Of a DNA stretch of 9,324 nt, positions 1 through 5,830 are shown piece by piece. The position numbers were made by a program, and so were the translations under genes. Each line of letters starts with the position of its first letter. Position 1 is the stretch's first letter. The stretch comes from an uncultured Leptolyngbya sp. (GTDB lineage: Bacteria > Cyanobacteriota > Cyanobacteriia > Phormidesmidales > Phormidesmidaceae): the NCBI GenBank assembly GCA_937899365.1, contig CALBPH010000369.1, forward strand, positions 1 through 9,324, in the 5' to 3' direction. Under the pieces are notes generated by a model that searched no databases, was not told where the DNA came from, and saw only the letters and a program-made list of their open reading frames with translations.

Positions 1-17
1 CCTTTAAATCAATAGAT

Positions 18-53
18 CAAAACGGACGTGGGCGTAAATCCACGTCCGTTTTG
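18..53. terminator. Intrinsic terminator hairpin downstream of get3d
   Basis: A perfect 14-bp inverted repeat (CAAAACGGACGTGG at 18-31, its complement at 40-53) encloses an 8-nt loop. The arms end in AAAA and TTTT, so the structure can work on either strand. It starts about 31 bp beyond the get3d stop codon, which makes it the natural terminator of that minus-strand gene. It may also serve a plus-strand gene ending left of the window. Confidence 0.85.
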
Positions 54-84
54 CTTAGAATCTCTTGATTGTGGCGGGCTCAGA

Positions 85-1266
85 CTAGCTCAAAGTGGCA
101 AAGCGAATCTTTAAGTAGTCATCCTCCATCTTGGCTCCGGCGGGCTGTAGTGCCGCTAACGCCTGGGGTAGCACCAAGTTACGACGATGGTTGCCAATGC
201 GAATATTCAATTCATCGGCACTTTTACTCAGCTCAACTTGGTTTTTTGGAATACCCGGCAAATAGCCCTCCAGGCTATAGTTGCTCTCTTCTTGTACAAC
301 CCGTAGGGTTGTCTCTTTGTAGTAAACCTGGGTGGGGTCTTCGTCTCCGTAGATAGTCTCCTTTAGCCGCTCCAGGGCTGCAAGACCACACATCTCTTCC
401 GAGAAGAGCGGCACTTCTTTTACCGGCAAAGGGCGAAAGTCATCGTGAATCTCCTTACGATAGACTTCCTGATTCTCTTTCCAACGCTTAAAGAACGGGT
501 CGGTTACTGTGTCAGGGATAATCCGGTTGGCCACTACCATATCGGTGCCAACGTTATAGAGACTCAGATATGCATGGGCTCGGAGAGATTCTTTAAGGAC
601 CATTTTTTCAGGGTTGGTCACCAAACGCACCGATGTCGTCGCGGTATCGGTCAGAACCTTTTCCAAATCCACTAGCTGCTCATAAAACTCATAGGGAGCA
701 TCCATTACCTCGTTGGTGGGCAATGAAAACCCTGCCACCGGTCGGAAAAGAGGCTCTACCAACGGGCGTAGGGCCGCAGAAACCGCTTGGAACGGTTTGT
801 ATAGCTTACGCATATACCAGCCCGCCACCTCCGGTAGGCTAAGTAGCCGCAGTGCCGTGCCCGTTGGTGCTGAGTCGATGATCAGCACATCGTACTCGTT
901 TTCATCATGGTGACGCTTCATGCGTACCAAACTAAAGATTTCATCCATACCTGGCAAAATAGCCAGCTCTTCTGCTTCTACACCTTCTAACCCACGTGCC
1001 TGCAAAACCTGGGTAATGTAGCGTTTGACAGCACCCCAGTTGCCTTCTAGCTCTCGTAGGGCATCGAGTTCTGCACCCCACAGATTGGGCTTTACTTCAC
1101 GGGGATTATGCTCCAACTCCATATCAAAGCTATCTGCCAGGGAGTGGGCCGGATCGGTGCTCAACACCAGAGTTTTGTAGCCCAGCTCAGCACAGCGTAA
1201 TCCCGTCGCTGCTGCCACCGACGTCTTACCAACGCCGCCCTTACCTGTCATCAGGAGTACGCGCAT
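85..1266 (-). CDS. get3d: Get3d-type ArsA/GET3 family ATPase with C-terminal alpha-crystallin domain
   Basis: A 393-residue cytoplasmic P-loop ATPase of the ArsA/GET3 (SIMIBI) class. The deviant Walker A (GKGGVGKT, residues 8-15) lies at the very N-terminus. Switch I DPAHS is at 38-42 and switch II, D-S-A-P-T-G followed by a Leu-rich helix, is at 131-136. There is no CxxC zinc motif as in eukaryotic Get3. Residues ~322-391 match the small-heat-shock-protein fold: an LPGIP turn, alternating beta strands, a basic IGNHRR segment and a final KIRF strand. ArsA-type core plus alpha-crystallin tail is the architecture described for Get3d of cyanobacteria and chloroplasts. Its client is not firmly established; handling of hydrophobic or tail-anchored proteins is the family-based inference. 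The ATG has AAGG five bases upstream. A strong terminator follows, so it is probably monocistronic. Naming it an arsenite pump ATPase would be misleading because no arsB or arsenic gene is nearby. Confidence 0.9.
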   Translation of the reverse strand: MRVLLMTGKGGVGKTSVAAATGLRCAELGYKTLVLSTDPAHSLADSFDMELEHNPREVKPNLWGAELDALRELEGNWGAVKRYITQVLQARGLEGVEAEELAILPGMDEIFSLVRMKRHHDENEYDVLIIDSAPTGTALRLLSLPEVAGWYMRKLYKPFQAVSAALRPLVEPLFRPVAGFSLPTNEVMDAPYEFYEQLVDLEKVLTDTATTSVRLVTNPEKMVLKESLRAHAYLSLYNVGTDMVVANRIIPDTVTDPFFKRWKENQEVYRKEIHDDFRPLPVKEVPLFSEEMCGLAALERLKETIYGDEDPTQVYYKETTLRVVQEESNYSLEGYLPGIPKNQVELSKSADELNIRIGNHRRNLVLPQALAALQPAGAKMEDDYLKIRFATLS

Positions 1267-1343
1267 ACCTACCTTAGAAACGTTACATTCTTTTACTTTA
1301 ACGATTTTTCTACCATTACGGCGGATGTCTTTTGTATTGCTCC

Positions 1344-1373
1344 TCTGAAATGACCATTTCTGAAATGACCGTT
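1344..1373. repeat. 15-bp tandem duplication, two copies
   Basis: TCTGAAATGACCATT at 1344-1358 is followed directly by TCTGAAATGACCGTT at 1359-1373, with one mismatch. It sits about 80 bp upstream of the get3d start codon. It could be a paired regulator site or a replication-slippage product; the sequence alone does not decide. Confidence 0.75.
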
Positions 1374-1496
1374 ACGGTGCAGCGAACCATCAGGGGACAG
1401 AGCCTGTGAGCTTTCGCTAGCGTTACGTGGCCTTAGCCGGATTACGGCATGAAAGTAATAGGTTAGCGCCGCTGTATTTTGGGAATCCTAAATGAT

Positions 1497-1527
1497 GATT
1501 TATCCAGGATTTATCCAGCCTATCCAG
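1497..1527. repeat. 11-bp tandem duplication plus partial third copy
   Basis: GATTTATCCAG occurs twice in direct tandem (1497-1507 and 1508-1518), followed by a partial third unit ending TATCCAG (1521-1527). It lies in the presumed leader of the secreted-protein gene, 100-130 bp before its start. Confidence 0.75.
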
Positions 1528-1616
1528 CGACGACCTCATTGTCTGGGACAGCGATGTTTTCTCTTTGCACCCATGACAATGGAACGCACTGTGGCGGCGA
1601 GTCGTCCTTGAGTGAT

Positions 1617-1623
1617 GGAGGAA
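1617..1623 (+). promoter_or_regulatory. Ribosome binding site fixing the secreted-protein start
   Basis: GGAGGAA at 1617-1623 is a near-perfect Shine-Dalgarno sequence whose GGAGG core ends 7 bases before the ATG at 1629. It is the strongest ribosome binding site in the window and decides against the upstream in-frame ATG at 1479. Confidence 0.8.
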
Positions 1624-1628
1624 CTTTT

Positions 1629-2036
1629 ATGCTTAAACAGGTATTTTTTCTTAGCACTGCCCTAGCGTTGGCTACCGTGACCCCAGCCGTTCATGCGGCT
1701 GAGTGTGTTTATCAATGCGGGTCCGATGAAATTCAATTTGCCCCTGGACAGGCCGTGATACTGGAAGTTGTAAATCACACCGGGGGGCGCGTCAGCCTCG
1801 AGCGGGTGTTAGATTTTCATCCCTATGGCATGTGGCCTGATCAGGTGATCACTATCGATGCCCAGGTGGGAATGGGGGATCTGTCCGTAGTGTTTTGGGA
1901 AGCCGCTCAGCGCCCCATCGAAGTGCGGTTACATCGACCCAATGCCGACCGGCTACAGACTGAGCTTCTGCCCAGTGGTGCCGCTAAAGACAGTGCCGTA
2001 CACATTGTAAACGACGGACGCGTCATGATTTATTAA
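1629..2036 (+). CDS. Small secreted hypothetical protein with CxxxC motif
   Basis: A 135-residue exported protein; I do not recognise a named family. The first ~23 residues form a classic signal peptide: Lys at position 3, a hydrophobic core rich in Phe, Leu and Ala, and a cleavage site after V-H-A. The mature protein of ~112 residues starts A-E-C-V-Y-Q-C, giving a CxxxC pair right at its N-terminus that could form a disulfide or bind a metal. The rest alternates short beta-type segments with Gly/Asp/Pro turns and ends in a V-N-D-G-R-V strand, suggesting a small all-beta periplasmic or extracellular domain. The start is set by the strong ribosome binding site at 1617, and the signal peptide begins exactly there. 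ruvB follows 77 bp downstream on the same strand, so co-transcription is possible, but no functional link is evident. Confidence 0.75.
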   Translation: MLKQVFFLSTALALATVTPAVHAAECVYQCGSDEIQFAPGQAVILEVVNHTGGRVSLERVLDFHPYGMWPDQVITIDAQVGMGDLSVVFWEAAQRPIEVRLHRPNADRLQTELLPSGAAKDSAVHIVNDGRVMIY

Positions 2037-2113
2037 ACGATATAGTACATTTGTTGTAGCTAATGCACTTACGGGTTAGCCGCTTCATTTGTGTCCATCG
2101 TTGGTTGAGTGCC

Positions 2114-3262
2114 ATGGCAATCATTTCATCCAAACAGCCGGAGCCCGATAAGACTGGCAAGCCACCGAAAAAAACACCTACACCAAAGCCCTCGGAACAG
2201 AAAAACCAGCTTTTGGAAACGGAGGCTCGCCCGGATGAAGTGAGTCGGAACGACGATGGTATTCGTCCCCAAAGCTTAGATGATTACATTGGCCAAAAAG
2301 CGCTCAAAGAGGTTTTAAATATTGCCATCAAGGCGGCGCAGTCCCGTAAGGAGCCCTTGGATCATCTCCTGCTATATGGACCACCGGGTTTGGGCAAAAC
2401 TACCATGGCCCTGATTTTGGCCCATGAAATGAAGGTGGACTGCAAGATTACCACCGCCCCTGCCCTGGAGCGTCCTAGGGACATTGCTGGGCTACTGGTG
2501 AATGCTAAGGCGGGGGATATCCTATTTATTGATGAAATTCATCGGCTGTCGCGGGTGACCGAAGAAATTTTGTATCCGGCGATGGAGGATTCTCGCCTGG
2601 ATATCACCATTGGTAAAGGTCAGAGTGCCAGAACTCGCAGCATTCCACTACAGCCCTTTACCCTGGTGGGGGCGACGACAAAAGTGGGGGCGCTGACATC
2701 GCCTTTGCGGGACCGATTTGGTCTAATTCAGCGGCTCCGGTTCTATGAGTTAGATGAGCTGACTAATATTATTCTGCGGACGGCGACGGTGCTTAAAACC
2801 GATGTGGAAGAACCTGGCGCGATGGAAATTGCCCGGCGGTCTCGGGGCACGCCGCGAATTGCCAATCGTCTGCTGCGCCGGGTGCGGGACTATGTGCAGG
2901 TTAAGGCCTCTGGCCCCATTACCGAACAGATTGCGGGGGAAGCGCTAGAGCTGTTTAATGTTGACCCCTGTGGCTTAGACTGGACCGACCGACGCCTGTT
3001 ATCGGTGATGATTGAAAACTTTAACGGTGGTCCGGTGGGGCTGGATACCATGGCTGCGGCTACGGGTGAAGACTCCCAGACCATTGAAGAAGTCTACGAA
3101 CCCTATCTGCTACAAATTGGTTATCTGCAACGCACACCCCGGGGGCGCATTGCCACCCCAGCTGCCTGGCGGCATTTAGGCTATGAGATACCGGAGCGCC
3201 CCACGTTAGTCCCGACATCAGACAGGTCAGACACTGATAATGATCAGCGCTCACTAATGTGA
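2114..3262 (+). CDS. ruvB: Holliday junction branch migration DNA helicase RuvB
   Basis: Hexameric AAA+ motor that, with RuvA, drives branch migration of Holliday junctions in recombinational repair; cytoplasmic. From the ATG at 2114 it is 382 residues. A Pro/Lys-rich N-terminal tail (~1-45) leads to an I-R-P-Q-S-L-D-D-Y-I-G-Q box. Then come Walker A GPPGLGKT (89-96), Walker B FIDEIHR (138-144), sensor I GATT (186-189), the TSPLRDRFG arginine-finger segment (195-203), a sensor II region R-G-T-P-R-I-A-N-R, and a C-terminal winged helix starting G-G-P-V-G-L-D. All catalytic motifs are intact. An in-frame ATG at 2063 would add 17 residues. I prefer 2114 because M-A-I-I-S-S-K resembles cyanobacterial RuvB N-termini, though neither start has a clear ribosome binding site. 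A TATAGT -10-like box at 2041-2046 could give it its own promoter. No ruvA or ruvC is adjacent, which is usual in cyanobacteria. Confidence 0.95.
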   Translation: MAIISSKQPEPDKTGKPPKKTPTPKPSEQKNQLLETEARPDEVSRNDDGIRPQSLDDYIGQKALKEVLNIAIKAAQSRKEPLDHLLLYGPPGLGKTTMALILAHEMKVDCKITTAPALERPRDIAGLLVNAKAGDILFIDEIHRLSRVTEEILYPAMEDSRLDITIGKGQSARTRSIPLQPFTLVGATTKVGALTSPLRDRFGLIQRLRFYELDELTNIILRTATVLKTDVEEPGAMEIARRSRGTPRIANRLLRRVRDYVQVKASGPITEQIAGEALELFNVDPCGLDWTDRRLLSVMIENFNGGPVGLDTMAAATGEDSQTIEEVYEPYLLQIGYLQRTPRGRIATPAAWRHLGYEIPERPTLVPTSDRSDTDNDQRSLM

Positions 3263-3349
3263 TTATTATGAAAAGCCTGATGCGCCTTTGATGCCGCTGG
3301 GGCTGACGGTTAGCTGATAAGATCATTGGGTTCTAATTTTGACGCGGCC

Positions 3350-3988
3350 TTGGGTGTAGAACTTCGTAGCTACGTATATATTGACAATTTGCAACCACAG
3401 CACGCTGCTTATATGGGCAGCGTTTCTATTGGTTTTCTGCCCCTTCCGGGGGATGCTTCCCTGTGGGTTGAAATTTCTCCTGGTATTGAAATCAATCGCA
3501 TTACTGATGTGGCTTTGAAGTCGGCGGTGGTCACTCCTGGTGTCCAGATCGTAGAGCGATTGTATGGTCTGTTAGAAATTCACTCCAGTAGCCAAGGTGA
3601 GGTCAAAGCATCAGGACAGGCGATTTTAGATGCGCTGGGTACCCGGATGCGCGATCGCTTAAAACCGCGTATGGTGTCTAGCCAGGTGATTCGTAATTTG
3701 GACCCGCACCATGTTCAGCTGATTAACCGCACTCGGCGAGGCAATATGATTTTGGCGGGGCAAACCCTTTATGTGATGGAAGTAGAACCGGCGGCCTATG
3801 CGTCGCTGGCCGCGAACGAGGCGGAAAAGGCGGCGTTGATTAATATTTTGCAGATTTCATCCATTGGTAGCTTTGGTCGACTTTATCTGGGTGGGGCTGA
3901 GCGAGACATTTTGGCAGCGGCGCGGGCGGTGGAGGATTGTTTGGCGAATGTGCCTGGTCGCGATCGCAATACCCTCAAGCTCGAATAG
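3350..3988 (+). CDS. ccmP: Carboxysome shell protein CcmP (tandem BMC domains)
   Basis: Minor shell protein of the beta-carboxysome, the compartment that concentrates CO2 around Rubisco. CcmP forms pseudohexameric trimers that stack face to face, with a gated pore thought to pass larger metabolites such as RuBP or 3-PGA. The N-terminus (G-V-E-L-R-S-Y-V-Y) and two BMC-like domains (~1-100 and ~110-205) are characteristic. The second domain includes I-G-S-F-G-R-L-Y-L-G-G. No ATG exists upstream of the conserved region: TTG codons occur at 3326 and 3350. Starting at 3350 gives 212 residues, very close to the length I recall for the family, and puts the pore-gating Glu-Arg pair at 69-70, the numbering I recall for CcmP. 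Neither TTG has a good ribosome binding site. It lies 87 bp after ruvB, away from any ccmKLMNO cluster; ccmP is commonly a satellite locus. Function is firm; the start is less so. Confidence 0.92.
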   Translation: MGVELRSYVYIDNLQPQHAAYMGSVSIGFLPLPGDASLWVEISPGIEINRITDVALKSAVVTPGVQIVERLYGLLEIHSSSQGEVKASGQAILDALGTRMRDRLKPRMVSSQVIRNLDPHHVQLINRTRRGNMILAGQTLYVMEVEPAAYASLAANEAEKAALINILQISSIGSFGRLYLGGAERDILAAARAVEDCLANVPGRDRNTLKLE

Positions 3989-4011
3989 TCCATGCATATA
4001 GTCAGCACTCG

Positions 4012-4362
4012 CTAAACTACATCTTTCTGTGCAATGAGAATTGGGATACTTTTCTCAAATAGAAACTCGCTATAGTCGGCTAGGTCATCTATGCCGAGGC
4101 TAGATAAGCAAATCTCGGCCACCAGCCAAATAACAGCTCTACCCATCAAAAATCTCCATCGGATAGTCATAATACGCTTGCGAATCGACTACTGAATCGT
4201 AGGTAAGTCGCAAGTTAGGCAGACCATAATGGGCGTTATGGAGCAGATTGTTTGCTCAACACCCGTCTTAATCTCAATAAAAATCGACCTTGGAGCGTTC
4301 CAAGGTCGATTGGTTAGCACATCAACTCTGCGCTGCAGATATGAAACCCCAATATCACTTGC
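4012..4362 (-). pseudogene. Possible decayed protein gene, minus strand, two frame changes
   Basis: Three consecutive minus-strand open segments read like natural protein but lie in alternating frames. Segment A (4362-4189, opened by a TGA at 4365-4363, no ATG) includes R-R-V-D-V-L-T-N-R-P-W and F-I-E-I-K-T-G. An Asp followed 16 residues later by E-I-K recalls a PD-(D/E)xK nuclease core, but this is inference only. Segment B (4255-4139, shifted frame) contains L-T-Y-D-S-V-V-D-S-Q-A-Y-Y-D-Y. Segment C (4146-4012, back in the first frame) ends S-I-P-I-L-I-A-Q-K-D-V-V and a TAG. Two compensating indels would fuse A-B-C into one frame of about 115 residues. I do not recognise the family. Against it: segment A overlaps the hairpin at 4282-4311, and segment C could be a separate 52-codon ORF starting at the ATG at 4170. 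Confidence is low. Confidence 0.35.
4282..4311 (-). terminator. Perfect 12-bp hairpin, terminator-like on the minus strand
   Basis: AATCGACCTTGG (4282-4293), a 6-nt loop (4294-4299) and CCAAGGTCGATT (4300-4311) form a perfect stem. Read on the minus strand the stem is followed by TTTATTGAG, giving a run of five T at its foot, which fits an intrinsic terminator. On the plus strand it is followed by GGTTAG, a poor U-tract. No intact minus-strand gene ends before it, and it lies ~290 bp past ccmP, so which transcript it would stop is unclear. Confidence 0.6.
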
Positions 4363-4382
4363 TCAATGTCACTTGCTCAACA
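4355..4382. repeat. 14-bp tandem repeat TCACTTGCTCAA
   Basis: TCACTTGCTCAATG (4355-4368) is followed by TCACTTGCTCAACA (4369-4382). A further copy of TTGCTCAACA lies at 4252-4261, so the 10-mer flanks a 111-bp stretch (4262-4372) that contains the hairpin. Confidence 0.7.
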
Positions 4383-4424
4383 GTGGTGGAGGGGGTAATT
4401 GACTATACGGTAGGGCTAAAACGA

Positions 4425-4467
4425 GTTATGCATGCCATAACCTTGGTTATGAAGTAGGCCAGTTATG
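4425..4467. promoter_or_regulatory. Cluster of GTTATG/CATAAC boxes before the binding-protein gene
   Basis: GTTATG occurs at 4425, 4446 and 4462, and its complement CATAAC at 4436. This makes two overlapping inverted repeats (4425-4441 with a 5-nt centre, 4436-4451 with a 4-nt centre). The cluster ends 28 bp before the ATG at 4496, a typical place for an operator. The core CTTGGTTATGAA (4442-4453) recurs inverted at 8277-8288. Regulator unknown. Confidence 0.4.
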
Positions 4468-4495
4468 CCCTAATCCCTGATTGAGCGCGACGTCT

Positions 4496-5830
4496 ATGGC
4501 TATGATGGAACCGCTGACTAAAGGGGTAAACGTGCGTTCTAGAAACCGTGGAAGGCGTCGGTTGAATCAACTCAGGCTATGGCTGCTGTTGCTGGCGCTA
4601 CAGGTGCTATGTCTGTTGTTGTGGGGCCTTACCTGGCCTAAATCACCCCCCATAGGGATCTCTTTTGTCGTTCCCCAAGATGAGGTGCGCCCATGGGAAG
4701 TTGTCGTGGCTGGGTTTGAGAAACGCCACCCCAATATTCAGGTTAACCTGGTGACAAATCCGGGGGCCGATTATACGACCGACCAGCGCAAGGCTATCTA
4801 TACCGCTGATTTTCAGGCTAACGTAGCCCAGTATGATCTGGTGTATATGGATATTGTCTGGCCGCTGCAGTTTGCGGAGAATCTACAGGATTTAACCCCT
4901 TATCTGGAAAGAGATGGCATAGATCGCTCAGAGTTTTTATCGAGTGAGATGTTAGCAGGACAGCTTGATGGTGAGCTCTATCGCTTACCGATGCGGGCGG
5001 ATGTTGGGCTGTTGTTCTATCGGCAAGACTTGCTTTCCCAGGCTCGAATGGCCTTGCCTGAGACATTGGCAGAGCTATCTCAAGTTGTTGATGCCCTAAA
5101 ACCATCGGTGGAGACAGGCTACCTTTGGCAGGGGAGCCGCTATGAAGGATTGGTGGCTAATTTTGTTGAGGTGATGCAGGGTGTGGGGGCGACGTGGATT
5201 GATCCGACAACGGGGGACGTGGGCTTGGATACACCGGAGGCGATTGAGGCTGCCAGGCTGCTGCGACAGCTGATTCAGCAGGAGATCTCACCGGATGAGG
5301 TGATTACCTATACGGAAACGGACTCCCTTCAGAGGTTTATCGAGGGTCAGACGGCGTTTTTGCGTGGGTGGCCTTACTTTTGGGCTACGCTACAGCGCTC
5401 AGAACTGGCTGGAAAAGTTGCGATCGCACCTCCCTTTTCCTTTAGCCGTAACCCTGGCATTGGCTGTCGCGGTGGCTGGGGCTTTGGCATTGCCAAAAAT
5501 GCAGCTCACCCCGATGAAGCCTGGGAAGCCATTAACTATTTCACCAGTGAAGCGGCGCAAAAGCAGTTTGTCCTAGCATCCGGCTTTTTGCCTAGCCGCT
5601 CTGCGCTTTTTCAAGACCCAGACATTGTGGCTCAATACCCAGAAATGCCAAAGCTTTTAGACTATCTAGAAGAGTCTTCTGTCTTTCGTCCCTTAATTAC
5701 GGAATATGGAGCCGCCTCACTCATTTTGCAGTCGGCCCTGGGTGATGTTTTGAGCGGTCAGCAGTCGGCTGAAGCCGCTATGCAGCAGGCCCAGACTGAG
5801 ACGGAAGCATTGCTACAAGCGTCGTCTTAG
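4496..5830 (+). CDS. ABC-type extracellular sugar-binding protein (family 1)
   Basis: A periplasmic, membrane-tethered solute-binding protein of the SBP family 1 (CUT1, maltose/trehalose-type) class, which captures sugars or oligosaccharides for an ABC importer. From the ATG at 4496 it is 444 residues. A basic N-terminus rich in Arg (~14-27) precedes one hydrophobic helix (~28-46), then the binding domain opens at ~52. Family features include a Y-D-L-V-Y-M-D-I-V-W segment (~113-122), a L-P-M-R-A-D-V-G-L-L-F-Y hinge, C-R-G-G-W-G-F-G (~324-331) and a C-terminal helical region. There is no lipobox cysteine at the end of the helix, so it is probably a signal anchor rather than a lipoprotein. Alternative starts are TTG at 4481 and ATG at 4502 or 4505; none has a clear ribosome binding site. 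No permease or ATPase gene is adjacent, so substrate and partners cannot be told from context. Its last 53 bp overlap the kinase gene on the opposite strand. Confidence 0.85.
   Translation: MAMMEPLTKGVNVRSRNRGRRRLNQLRLWLLLLALQVLCLLLWGLTWPKSPPIGISFVVPQDEVRPWEVVVAGFEKRHPNIQVNLVTNPGADYTTDQRKAIYTADFQANVAQYDLVYMDIVWPLQFAENLQDLTPYLERDGIDRSEFLSSEMLAGQLDGELYRLPMRADVGLLFYRQDLLSQARMALPETLAELSQVVDALKPSVETGYLWQGSRYEGLVANFVEVMQGVGATWIDPTTGDVGLDTPEAIEAARLLRQLIQQEISPDEVITYTETDSLQRFIEGQTAFLRGWPYFWATLQRSELAGKVAIAPPFSFSRNPGIGCRGGWGFGIAKNAAHPDEAWEAINYFTSEAAQKQFVLASGFLPSRSALFQDPDIVAQYPEMPKLLDYLEESSVFRPLITEYGAASLILQSALGDVLSGQQSAEAAMQQAQTETEALLQASS

Larger units (their letters stand above)
1267..1628. other. Divergent intergenic region with short tandem duplications
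   Basis: This 362-bp stretch separates the get3d start from the secreted-protein start, so it should contain both promoters. I see no convincing -35/-10 pair. It carries a 15-bp tandem repeat (1344-1373) and an 11-bp tandem repeat (1497-1518, with a third partial copy to 1527). The plus-strand reading frame of the secreted protein is open back to an ATG at 1479. The translated extension (50 residues) shows no signal-peptide or domain character, so I treat it as leader sequence. No RNA gene was recognised. Confidence 0.6.
3989..4495. other. Gene-poor gap with hairpin, repeats and possible gene remnant
   Basis: Between ccmP and the sugar-binding protein no intact gene larger than ~50 codons was found. 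The stretch contains a perfect hairpin (4282-4311), a 14-bp tandem repeat (4355-4382), three copies of TTGCTCAA (4252, 4359, 4373), a cluster of GTTATG/CATAAC boxes (4425-4467), and fragments of open frame on the minus strand that read like a decayed protein gene (4012-4362). No tRNA-like fold was recognised. Confidence 0.6.

Noticed and set aside
1479..1628. Longer start for the secreted protein at the ATG at 1479
   Set aside because: The extra 50 residues lack any signal or domain character and cover a tandem repeat, whereas the ATG at 1629 has a strong ribosome binding site and begins a clean signal peptide.
3060..3326. Minus-strand open frame of 88 codons over the ruvB end
   Set aside because: It is antisense to the conserved RuvB winged helix and its translation is Arg/His-rich with no domain pattern; it is a shadow of ruvB.
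3651..3967. GCGATCGC palindromes as possible operators
   Set aside because: These are HIP1 sites, abundant across cyanobacterial genomes and here inside coding sequence; I used them only as a taxonomic clue.
4252..4382. CRISPR-like array from the TTGCTCAA copies
   Set aside because: There are only three short, unevenly spaced copies, with no 25-40 bp repeats, regular spacers or cas genes.
4399..4431. TTGACT (4399) with TTATGC (4426) as a promoter
   Set aside because: The spacer would be 21 bp, too long for a sigma-70-type promoter, and the -10 match is poor.
4818..5105. Minus-strand open frame of 95 codons inside the binding-protein gene
   Set aside because: It lies antisense to a conserved SBP region and has no ribosome binding site or recognisable protein character.
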